In this document: positions 18,362 through 25,992 of the stretch, piece by piece
How positions within the stretch are numbered: position 1 is the first letter of the stretch
Layout of the letters: every line of letters starts with the position of its first letter
Assembly: GCF_025562755.1 (NCBI RefSeq)
Contig: NZ_CP103300.1
Location: forward strand, 3,535,001-3,599,000
Direction of reading: 5' to 3'
DNA: 64,000 nt
DNA from: Endozoicomonas euniceicola
GTDB taxonomy: Bacteria; Pseudomonadota; Gammaproteobacteria; Pseudomonadales; Endozoicomonadaceae
Notes under the pieces: generated by a model
Seen by the model: the letters and a program-made list of their open reading frames with translations, nothing else
Told to the model about the DNA's origin: nothing
Databases searched by the model: none
Made by a program: the position numbers and the translations under genes

Positions 18362-19000
18362 ATGAAAAAGTCAGCCTTCTCTGGGGTTCTTATCAGGGAG
18401 ATTGATAATGCCCTCAGGGTATACACCGATGAAAAATACCCTCACAGCACTCCCAACCTCCTTCTTATTTGTCGTGGCTGGTATGGGCGAACGCATAATT
18501 CCCCGAGTGAAATAGCGACATTCACCCTGCCTTCATGGTTGTCTCTTTTTTTCTATGCCCCCCATGATTCCGTGCTGCACTGTTCAAACCTGAAGCTTCT
18601 GAAAAACAAATACGCACCTCAGGAAATATGTAGCCCGGGGGCACAGGTTACCGATTATCAGCTGGAGCCTTTTTCCGAGATAGATTGCTTTAACGAGAAC
18701 ACTTACAAAGAGTTGTTTTTACAAAGCCACCCATCAGACATGAAGCAACGCAGGCATGTGCTCAATTACTACGATATTCTCACCCTTGAGCCCTGTCGAC
18801 AGAACTTCATGATTCTGCCCTTCCGGGAAGTCATCGACCGGTTACATGATACCGGGTATCAGAAGAGGTACTCCAATCTACACTGTTCGTTCGACCGTAT
18901 TCCCGTGCAATCAGGAAGCCGGCCAAACTTTTTTAGACCGGCTGCCTGGCCAGGGGAAGTTGCTGATGATGATTTTTTTGGCGACTGGGAATGGCTTTGA
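18362..19000 (+). CDS. Hypothetical protein, possibly Stv-like
   Basis: A 212-residue protein with no signal peptide. I do not recognise it with confidence. The segment PNLLLICRGWYGRTHN followed by FTLPSWLSLFFYAPHDSVL resembles, in layout, the putative adhesin Stv domain described in other bacteria (a beta strand ending in a His/Arg-Gly turn, then a strand ending FYxPH). The C-terminus is very acidic and aromatic (EVADDDFFGDWEWL), a tail of the kind bound by secretion chaperones, but this is speculation. It stands alone between ydiJ (divergent) and a small exported protein gene. Confidence 0.65.
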   Translation: MKKSAFSGVLIREIDNALRVYTDEKYPHSTPNLLLICRGWYGRTHNSPSEIATFTLPSWLSLFFYAPHDSVLHCSNLKLLKNKYAPQEICSPGAQVTDYQLEPFSEIDCFNENTYKELFLQSHPSDMKQRRHVLNYYDILTLEPCRQNFMILPFREVIDRLHDTGYQKRYSNLHCSFDRIPVQSGSRPNFFRPAAWPGEVADDDFFGDWEWL

Positions 19001-19179
19001 AACCGTCATTCACCACCTTGCTTAGTGCCTGTCCGAAAATCCTCAAACACTTAAACACAGCAGCCTGAAGCCCCATAGAGTTTTCGAAGATTGTCCAAAA
19101 CAGGCTGGTAAGGGGGAGCGCGATATTTTTGCAGTATGAATTCGTTAACAGGCTATTTTTAGTTCATGGAGTCTGCCCG

Positions 19180-19629
19180 ATGTCAAAAACCAATAAATTA
19201 ATACGTTGGCTGGTTGCTATCTGGTTTATGGCCTTCATCATAAACCCTTGTCAGTCATCTGCGGACTCTGCTCGTAAGAAACAAGAGCAACAGGAAACCA
19301 CATCGCAACCGGGGCTGTTTCTCCAACAGAAACTCAATGACGGAACCCTTAATAAAAAGAGCCTGGTGATTCTGGATCTGGACGACACCACCATTACCAC
19401 CCCGGAAGGGCAGTGGTTGGGGCGGTCTGAGATGTTCTATTACCTGGTGAATAAGGAGATGCAGCGCAACCCCGGCAGGGAAAGGCAGTCTGTTGTCGCT
19501 GATATCGATCCATGCTCTCATAGCGACCTGTGTACAGGCAGTCTTTCAGACTGCTTGCTATCCATCTCCATCCAAACGGCAAAGCTGCGCAATGCCGCTA
19601 TGGATGGAGAATTCCGCAAGGTCTGTTAA
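19180..19629 (+). pseudogene. Exported HAD-type phosphatase, truncated
   Basis: Starts at ATG 19180 (GGAG 8 bases upstream) with a signal peptide (LVAIWFMAFIINPCQSSA). Around residues 65-90 it shows the HAD motif I LVILDLDDTTITTPEGQW and WLGRSEMFYYLV, as in DUF2608-type secreted HAD proteins of intracellular bacteria. Those are about 250-300 residues, but this frame ends at 149 and its last 40 residues look out of frame. Motifs II and III are missing. The sequence continues open in another frame to about 19696. I read it as a frameshifted remnant; it could also be a short lineage-specific protein. Confidence 0.55.
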
Positions 19630-19751
19630 ACAGGACTGTCAGAACCGCTATTTTAAATGCCTACTGCTATTGTTGAGAACTATTTGGGAACTATAAACCG
19701 AAGTGTGAGTCGGATAAGGGCATATACCATAAAAACTCAAAGGAGAAACTT

Positions 19752-21167
19752 GTGCGTTGGTTGTTATTGGCCTTTCTGATGTGTTGGGCTGCTGTATCGA
19801 TGGCTGGCCAGAACGAGCAAGCGACTATCCCTAAAATGCCCAAACAGTTAAAGGGAGTGTTCGAAGCACAGGGGTACGAAGCGGTTAAGTGTGAACTGCT
19901 GGAAGGTGCCATATCCTGCCACCCTCTGTCTATTGCGTACTCACTACAATTTAATGACAGAGAGCATGATACATCGGTGATAGCGTCTGTCATGAATCAA
20001 CTCTCCAGACAACAGACCATTGTTTCCCGGTTTGATGGAATTGACAGACAGCTGCGGAATAGCTCCCATACTCAGGCAGCAGCGGTGAGTTACTATCTGG
20101 CGGCAAGGCTTCATGCAGCGCTTAGCTCCCCGTCCGGGCTTTTCCAGCTGAGGCAAACATTAGAGCGTCTTTCTGAGCAAGGGCACCATAGTATCATTCT
20201 GACAGCGCTTAATACCTTTCAGGTCATTAACCAAAACGCAGAGACTGATGAATTATCACGGCGGGTGCTTGAGCTGACTAATGATGTCAGGCGGGATTTG
20301 AATCAATTTGGAAGCCTTGAGACAGCTGTTCTGCTATCAATGGCTGCGGGTGAATCTGTTTTTGTGGTTGATGGCAGTAACGGTTCTGACATTAATGTAA
20401 TAACGATTACCGATACAGGTGAACAACTGACGTTGTCATACGACAATGTAGGTGTAGAGGAGAATGAAAGGCTTCAAAGTTTGATTACGACGGGGCTGGA
20501 TTCAAGTCCGTTGCGTTTTGTTGTATCCCCCGGATACGGATTATTACCCTTGCAAAATCTGAATGTAATCCCTCAGGAACAGCCCGCAATTGTTGAAGGT
20601 ACTCTCAGAAGGCCTGCCAGTTATATCAGCAATGAATGTTCTGCTACCTGCTATGACACGAGAATTCGTGGTTTTCGAGATATGGGGTCAGATGACCAGC
20701 CTGCGAAGAGCCGGTTTTCCCCAAAGCTGAAGAAAGGTCTTCCAAAAAAATCCATCAAAGACAAATGGAATCGGTATTACAGCCAGGCCGGCCAGGGCAG
20801 ACAACAACCATTGGGCAAATCAGGCCTGCCGCTTTACGATGCAGCCTGGTTTATCGCCGTTTCAGCATTGAGTTCTTACATGCTTTTAAATGGACAAATC
20901 AGGAATGCAATCTATCAGGAAATTTGCGGTACCAGCGATGTCGGGCAGTGCGGGAAAAATTATCTTTATCACGCTAAGGAATCCGGTGAATACATTCTGG
21001 AGGCAGGCTACGGGGTTATTTGTGGTGCCGACGACGCCTGGCAGTGTGGAAGTTATTACCTTAATCGTTCTGAGGACATGGTCAGCGACATTCTGACAGC
21101 TGGTTATGCGAAGGCTTGCGGGGCAATGGCCTGGCGTGAATGCCTGAAATATTACCGGGGAAAATAA
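19752..21167 (+). CDS. Exported protein, founder-like member of a local paralogue family
   Basis: A 471-residue protein starting at GTG 19752, set by AGGAGA 5 bases upstream. Signal peptide WLLLAFLMCWAAVSMAGQ. It shares most of its length with the two proteins at 21152-22441 and 22555-23841: SRFDGID, SHTQAAAVS, EQGHHSIILTA, NDVRRDLNQFGSLE, RFVVSPGYGLLPL, NECSATCYDT, LKKGLPKKSIKDKW. Near the C-terminus is a hydrophobic segment (WFIAVSALSSYMLL), then three Cys repeats of about 36 residues (ICGTSDVGQCGKNYL, ICGADDAWQCGSYYL, ACGAMAWRECLKYY); the paralogues have one. I know no family match. Its last 16 bases overlap the convergent paralogue's 3' end. Confidence 0.8.
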   Translation: MRWLLLAFLMCWAAVSMAGQNEQATIPKMPKQLKGVFEAQGYEAVKCELLEGAISCHPLSIAYSLQFNDREHDTSVIASVMNQLSRQQTIVSRFDGIDRQLRNSSHTQAAAVSYYLAARLHAALSSPSGLFQLRQTLERLSEQGHHSIILTALNTFQVINQNAETDELSRRVLELTNDVRRDLNQFGSLETAVLLSMAAGESVFVVDGSNGSDINVITITDTGEQLTLSYDNVGVEENERLQSLITTGLDSSPLRFVVSPGYGLLPLQNLNVIPQEQPAIVEGTLRRPASYISNECSATCYDTRIRGFRDMGSDDQPAKSRFSPKLKKGLPKKSIKDKWNRYYSQAGQGRQQPLGKSGLPLYDAAWFIAVSALSSYMLLNGQIRNAIYQEICGTSDVGQCGKNYLYHAKESGEYILEAGYGVICGADDAWQCGSYYLNRSEDMVSDILTAGYAKACGAMAWRECLKYYRGK

Positions 21168-22533
21168 TTATTCACGTAGTACTTCTGGCATTCATGCCAG
21201 GTTCTATTCCCACAAACAGACTGATACAAACAAGCCCTGACTCTTTCATCCTGACCAAGGAAGGTGCCAATGGCTGAACCTATGAAAACAACGGCTAAGT
21301 TACGATAGGTGATTAAGCTCGGGTTAGAGGTGATTGAGTCTGGTTTGTCCGGTGTCTGTTGCCTGAATCGATTGCTATAACGTTCCCATTTATCCCTGAT
21401 AGATTCTTTTGGAAGACCTTTTTTCAGCGTTGGGGAAATTCGGCTTTTCACCGGCTTGTCGTCAGATGTCCCTGCATTTCGGAAACCGCCTGTTTGCGTA
21501 TCGTAGCAAGTAGCAGGGCATTCATTGCTGCTGCAACTAAAAAGCCTTTGTGTGCTTGCAGCAGGTACAGGCGGTTCCTGCAAGGATTCGTTCAACCTTT
21601 CTAAGGGCAATAACCCGTATTCGGGAGATACAACAAATCGAAATGATGCGTTATTCAGCTCACGTTCCATCCGTCCCTGAGAGAGTTCTTCCTGCTGCGT
21701 AATACGTAATTCGACCCATGGAAGCATGGTATGGGCACCTCCCGGAACGGTTATCGTTATTGCAATAACTCCGGAATGATTACTGCCATCAAGCACCAGG
21801 GTGGGTTGAGAGAGTGTTATTGATAGAAGCATGGCTACTTCAAGGCTTCCAAATTGATTCAAATCCAGTCGGACATCATTGACCAGTTCGTCCATAGTAG
21901 GGGGTAAATTGACGGGCTCTGCACTTTGTCTAATGGCTCTGAGGGTATTTATTGCCGTTAGAATGATGCTGTGATGTCCCTGTTCCGAAATACTCTCCAA
22001 ACCTGTTACCATTGTATACAGCGTTGGGAGTTCGAGTGCTGTATTAAGCGATGTCGCCAGAAAATTACTCACCGCTGCTGCCTGAGTATGGGGGCTATCC
22101 CACGACTGTGGGTCAATGCCATCAAACCGGGAAGCAACAGTCGGTTGTGTAGAAAGTCGACTCATGATAATGTCCATTTCTTTTATTTTTCTATCCTCTC
22201 TGTCAAAGATTTGTATCGAATGCACAATCGACGAGGAATGACAGAATTTGCCTTCTTCCAGTGGTTTGCACTTAATCACTTTGTAATCTGATGATGCGAG
22301 TAGTTCTTGTAATTGTTTGGGAATAGTCGCTTTTTCGCCCTGGCCTGCCATCGATATACCGGGCCAGCAAACCAGAAAGGTTATGAACAGCCAGTGCATA
22401 AATCGCTTATGGAGTTTTAACGTATCTGGCTCTGCCATCACTTTGCCTCTGTTTCTCTCAGTTGAAGTTAATTCGCAGCAAGACTGCGGGGAATAAGGCC
22501 CAATAAGGTGACCATTCAGCCATAGCCTTTGTA
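21131..22533. repeat. Tandem duplication, unit 1
   Basis: A 1403-base unit that recurs immediately at 22534-23935 in the same orientation. It begins with CTGGCGTGAATGCCTG, the last 37 bases of the plus-strand 19752 gene, then holds the complete minus-strand paralogue and its upstream region, ending ...CATAGCCTTTGTA. The presence of the other gene's tail at the start of both units shows that the duplication happened after the convergent pair already existed. Confidence 0.9.
21152..22441 (-). CDS. Exported paralogue of the 19752 protein, copy 1
   Basis: A 429-residue protein; signal peptide near residues 12-32 (WLFITFLVCWPGISMAGQ). It has the family's conserved blocks (SRFDGIDPQ, SPHTQAAAVS, EQGHHSIILTAINTL, VRLDLNQFGSLE, VVSPEYGLLPLERL, NECPATCYDTQTGGF, LKKGLPKESIRDKW), a C-terminal hydrophobic segment (LAVVFIGSAIGTFLG) and a single Cys repeat (VCGNRTWHECQKYYVN). 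Function unknown. The start could be internal (MHWLFITF); I keep the first ATG. The copy at 22555-23841 is nearly identical except around residues 80-130, where a block of substitutions is concentrated. Export and a C-terminal membrane anchor are inferred from hydrophobicity. Confidence 0.8.
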   Translation of the reverse strand: MMAEPDTLKLHKRFMHWLFITFLVCWPGISMAGQGEKATIPKQLQELLASSDYKVIKCKPLEEGKFCHSSSIVHSIQIFDREDRKIKEMDIIMSRLSTQPTVASRFDGIDPQSWDSPHTQAAAVSNFLATSLNTALELPTLYTMVTGLESISEQGHHSIILTAINTLRAIRQSAEPVNLPPTMDELVNDVRLDLNQFGSLEVAMLLSITLSQPTLVLDGSNHSGVIAITITVPGGAHTMLPWVELRITQQEELSQGRMERELNNASFRFVVSPEYGLLPLERLNESLQEPPVPAASTQRLFSCSSNECPATCYDTQTGGFRNAGTSDDKPVKSRISPTLKKGLPKESIRDKWERYSNRFRQQTPDKPDSITSNPSLITYRNLAVVFIGSAIGTFLGQDERVRACLYQSVCGNRTWHECQKYYVNNYFPR

Positions 22534-23935
22534 CTGGCGTGAATGCCTGAAATATTACCGGGGAAAATAATTATTCACGTAGTACTTCTGGCATTCATGC
22601 CAGGTTCTATTCCCACAAACAGACTGATACAAATAAGCCCTGATTCTTTCACCCTGACCAAGGAAGGTGCCAATGGCTGAACCTATGAAAAAAACGGCTA
22701 AGTTACGATAGGTGATCAAGCTCGGGTTAGAGGTGATTGAGTCTGGTTTGTCCGGTGTCTGTTGCCTGAATCGATTGCTATAACGTTCCCATTTATCCCT
22801 GATAGATTCTTTTGGAAGACCTTTTTTCAGCGTTGGGGAAATTCGGCTTTTCACCGGCTTGTCGTCAGATGTCCCTGCATTTCGGAAACCGCCTGTTTGC
22901 GTATCGTAGCAAGTAGCGGGGCATTCATTGCTGCTGCAACTAAAAAGCCTTTGTGTGCTTGCAGCAGGTACAGGCGGTTCCTGCAAGGATTCGTCCAACC
23001 TTTCTAAGGGCAATAACCCGTATTCGGGAGATACAACAAATTGAAATGATGCGTTATTCAGCTCACGTTCCATCCATCTCTGAGAGAGTTCTTCCTGCTG
23101 CGTAATACGTAATTCGACCCATGGAAACATGGCATGGGGACCTCCAGGGGCGGTTATCCGTATTGCAATAACCTCTGAATGATTACTGACATCAAGCACC
23201 AGAGTGGGTCGAGATGTTGTCATTGATAGAAGCATGGCTACTTCAAGACTTCCAAACTGATTCAAATCCAGTCGGACATCATTGACCAGTTCGTCCACAG
23301 TAGGGGATAAATTGACGGGCTCTGCACTTTGTCTAATGGCTCTGAGGGTATTTATTGCCGTTAGAATGATGCTGTGATGTCCCAGCTCCGAAATACGCTC
23401 TAAAATTGATGCTAGATACACCTCTGAGGTTTTAAATACTTCATTAAGCTCTGCCGCCAGCAAGTCACTCACCGCTGCTGCCTGAGTATGGGGGCTATCC
23501 CACAACTGTGGGTCAATGCCATCAAACCGGGAAGCAACACTCGGTTGTGTAGAAAATCGGCTCATGATATTTGCCATCGATGCTCTTGGTATATTCTCTG
23601 TGTCAAGGATTTGTATCGAATGCACAATCGACGAGGAATGACAGAATTTGCCTTCTTCCAGTGGTTTGCACTTAATCACTTTGTAACCTGATGATGTGAG
23701 TAGTTCTTGTAATTGTTTGGGAATAGTCGCTTTTTCGCCCTTGCCTGCCATCGATATACCGGGCCAGCAAACCAGAAAGGTTATGAACAGCCAGTGCATA
23801 AATCGCTTATGGAGTTTTAACGTATCTGGCTCTGCCATCACTTTGCCTCTGTTTTTCTCAGTTGAAGTTAATTCGCAGCAAGACTGCGGGGAATAAGGCC
23901 CAATAAGTTGACCATTCAGCCATAGCCTGTGTACT
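22534..23935. repeat. Tandem duplication, unit 2
   Basis: Second copy of the 1.4-kb unit. The internal junction (GTACTGGCG at 22531-22539) joins the end of unit 1 to the tail of the 19752 gene. At the outer end, unit 2 continues into GTACTGAAAGGCTATGGC, completing a hairpin that unit 1 has lost. Confidence 0.9.
22555..23841 (-). CDS. Exported paralogue of the 19752 protein, copy 2
   Basis: A 428-residue protein, the second member of the tandem pair; the first 40 and last 150 residues are almost the same as in copy 1. Differences cluster at about residues 80-130 (for example LLAAELNEVFKTSEVYLAS in place of FLATSLNTALELPTLYTMV) and in the VLDVSNHSEV region. Such clustering suggests diversifying selection or local gene conversion over the rest. 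Signal peptide, C-terminal hydrophobic segment and Cys repeat are retained, so both copies are probably functional. No known family. Confidence 0.8.
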   Translation of the reverse strand: MMAEPDTLKLHKRFMHWLFITFLVCWPGISMAGKGEKATIPKQLQELLTSSGYKVIKCKPLEEGKFCHSSSIVHSIQILDTENIPRASMANIMSRFSTQPSVASRFDGIDPQLWDSPHTQAAAVSDLLAAELNEVFKTSEVYLASILERISELGHHSIILTAINTLRAIRQSAEPVNLSPTVDELVNDVRLDLNQFGSLEVAMLLSMTTSRPTLVLDVSNHSEVIAIRITAPGGPHAMFPWVELRITQQEELSQRWMERELNNASFQFVVSPEYGLLPLERLDESLQEPPVPAASTQRLFSCSSNECPATCYDTQTGGFRNAGTSDDKPVKSRISPTLKKGLPKESIRDKWERYSNRFRQQTPDKPDSITSNPSLITYRNLAVFFIGSAIGTFLGQGERIRAYLYQSVCGNRTWHECQKYYVNNYFPR

Positions 23936-23949
23936 GAAAGGCTATGGCT
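23918..23949. terminator. Hairpin at the outer end of the tandem duplication
   Basis: AGCCATAGCC (23918-23927) and GGCTATGGCT (23940-23949) form a perfect 10-bp stem with a 12-base loop. It lies between two minus-strand genes, about 30 bases past the upstream RNA-ligase gene's stop (23996). It may terminate that gene, but no T tract follows. Only the left arm survives at the inner junction (22518-22527). Confidence 0.4.
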
Positions 23950-23995
23950 CCTCTTAGCTCTGATTCAGCGCTTGTACGAAATGAACCGGTTGTCC

Positions 23996-25858
23996 TTATT
24001 GTTCCTCAAGGTCAGGATGATCCTTTATAAGTTCCTGTGCTTTTTTTCCTAACTTCGTCAATATAAGTTTCCACTGTCTATCGTTATTAACTTGTTCTTT
24101 TGGCGGTTTCTCATTTTTTTTATTGTATTCATCAATGGCATCCCTAATAAACATTCCGTTGATTTTCTTTATATTTTTTTCTGTTATTGGACCTACCTTG
24201 GAACGAACGGAAAGGAGACGCGCTTCTGTGATTTCCGCAATAAGCGCATCAAGCACATGTTGATTGTCTTCACTAATGGCAGTGTCCATATTTTTAACAG
24301 GTTTTTCTTTCCTGTTTCCGGTTTCACAAAAATCAGGGTTTATTATCTTTAAAATGATATGTTTTCTGTTTTTCAAAAACAAAGGCTGGACAGGCTTAAT
24401 GACAACGCCTTCTGCGTTCTGGTCTTTTTCAATTGGACCGTGAAGGCTTTGGAAAACTGGATTAAAAGCAAGGGCTTCCTCGAATGAATCGAAAATTCTG
24501 ACCTCTTTTGCGATGGGTATTTCAGTGGCTGAAGTCCATTCTATAAACTTGTTGTAATCTATTTTTCTATTATTAAAAAAAATATCGAAAGCGGCAAAGT
24601 CAAAACCTTGTTGATAAAAAATTCTCTTCTGTATATTGCCTCCATAAAGCTCACCTGTAACAGTTAGAGTATCGCCCTCTTCACAGTATTTTTTGAACAT
24701 GTCTAAAATATTTTGATGGTATTTTTCATAGATAGCGCTGTCATCAAAAAAATGGTCTCCTTCCACAATCCACCCAGTCCGTTTGGCAACCCGCACTTTT
24801 TTACCGTCTGTCCAAAAGCTGTAATTAGAACCATCAATTTTTTCTTGTGCTACCCATTGCACGACAGGGGATCCATTATCTTTCATCTCTTTAAGGCGTT
24901 CCAGAATTGCATTTCTGGCCTTTTCATGACTGCTGTTTTCTATTGAGTGATACTTCACGAATTTAAATTCAGAAGGCTCTTTTGATGTTCCGGCCAGTTC
25001 TTCAGTTGGTGCTGAAACCTCTTGCTCAAGCATTGGTGTTGACAGGGATGCAACTGTGGCAGAGCTGACAATCGAAGAGCCTGTTATTGAGCCGTCTGAG
25101 TGGGTAGCGCTGCTTTGCGTTGATGAGCTGACAGTCTGTTTTTTCTGATGCTCGCCGTTGTCGGTTTTTCCCCCATGGCTATCTGGCGCTTTCCTGATAA
25201 TTTGCTCAAAAAAACCGGATACTGAGCTACCATCCTTCCCCTTTGGGTAAACCCGAATGGTGTCTGAGGTTTCAAAATCAAGGTCAATATAACTCCCATC
25301 AGGAGCAAATGATGACGAAGGGGGGGACATAGGGACAGAGGTGGTTGCGTGGAATGTTTTTTCGGTTTCTTTATAAAGACCTATTTCAGGTGGATTAATG
25401 GTTTTAGTATTGTATTCTGTCGGGCTGGTCAGTGTGGGTGTTGCCAAAACTACGGTTTGAGATAAAACGGTGGACGCTAATTCTATAACGCTACTGTTTA
25501 GTAGCTGCAACCCTTTAGTCTGATCAATGATTTGAATACCCGTGGCGGTAGGAGTTGGCTCAAACGGTAATAGGAAATGAATAATTTTTGGTTCGTTGGT
25601 TTTATATTTATAAATTTCTATCTTGTCTTTCTCTACTCCTATTTTTTGAACCCCTCTTTCCTTCATTGCCTGAGATAGTGGGTTCGTTTCACGTAGCAGT
25701 CCATTGCTTTCAAACAGGGCTTTATCACCCTGAACCTGCACTTCCACCCCTCCCAGACTTCCGACAAAGACGGCTCCGGAAGATTGAGCATTACCTGAAG
25801 ATATCGAGACTATACATGGCACACAAAAAGAGAATGCTTTTAATGTTTTACTGAGCAT
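23996..25858 (-). CDS. Exported protein with a complete T4 Rnl2-type RNA ligase
   Basis: A 620-residue protein. An N-terminal signal peptide (LKAFSFCVPCIVSISSGNAQ) is followed by about 280 residues of unknown Ser/Thr/Pro-rich sequence with an R222-KAPDSHG linker. From about residue 300 the sequence follows T4 RNA ligase 2: FVKYHSIENS, adenylation motif I EK340-IDGSN, RVAKRTGWI, motif III-like FDFAAFDIFF, motif IV E483-GVVIK488-P, and motif V IILKIINPDF. The Rnl2 C-terminal helical domain is also present (NQHVLDALIAEITEARL...VGPITEKNIKKINGMFIRDAI). Rnl2 enzymes seal nicked double-stranded RNA using ATP. A signal peptide on such an enzyme is unexpected; delivery into a host cell is my inference. 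Standalone gene; ATG 25858 has no rival start before the signal sequence. Confidence 0.88.
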   Translation of the reverse strand: MLSKTLKAFSFCVPCIVSISSGNAQSSGAVFVGSLGGVEVQVQGDKALFESNGLLRETNPLSQAMKERGVQKIGVEKDKIEIYKYKTNEPKIIHFLLPFEPTPTATGIQIIDQTKGLQLLNSSVIELASTVLSQTVVLATPTLTSPTEYNTKTINPPEIGLYKETEKTFHATTSVPMSPPSSSFAPDGSYIDLDFETSDTIRVYPKGKDGSSVSGFFEQIIRKAPDSHGGKTDNGEHQKKQTVSSSTQSSATHSDGSITGSSIVSSATVASLSTPMLEQEVSAPTEELAGTSKEPSEFKFVKYHSIENSSHEKARNAILERLKEMKDNGSPVVQWVAQEKIDGSNYSFWTDGKKVRVAKRTGWIVEGDHFFDDSAIYEKYHQNILDMFKKYCEEGDTLTVTGELYGGNIQKRIFYQQGFDFAAFDIFFNNRKIDYNKFIEWTSATEIPIAKEVRIFDSFEEALAFNPVFQSLHGPIEKDQNAEGVVIKPVQPLFLKNRKHIILKIINPDFCETGNRKEKPVKNMDTAISEDNQHVLDALIAEITEARLLSVRSKVGPITEKNIKKINGMFIRDAIDEYNKKNEKPPKEQVNNDRQWKLILTKLGKKAQELIKDHPDLEEQ

Positions 25859-25930
25859 AGCTATAGATTCTTATTTGTTTAGGTGAGCGAAAAAGAATAG
25901 TAGCTTTTGCGAAAAATTACAGACAGACAG

Positions 25931-25968
25931 GGCCTGAAGACCGGAACGAAGGAACCGATTTTCAGGCC
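25931..25968 (-). terminator. Probable terminator of ettA
   Basis: GGCCTGAA (25931-25938) and TTCAGGCC (25961-25968) pair, with an inner CGG/CCG pairing in the loop. On the minus strand it stands 25 bases after the ettA stop and is followed, after about 12 bases, by AATTTTTCG. It separates ettA from the RNA-ligase gene. Confidence 0.55.
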
Positions 25969-25992
25969 GGGAAGTAGCGGGTCGGCTGTCTA

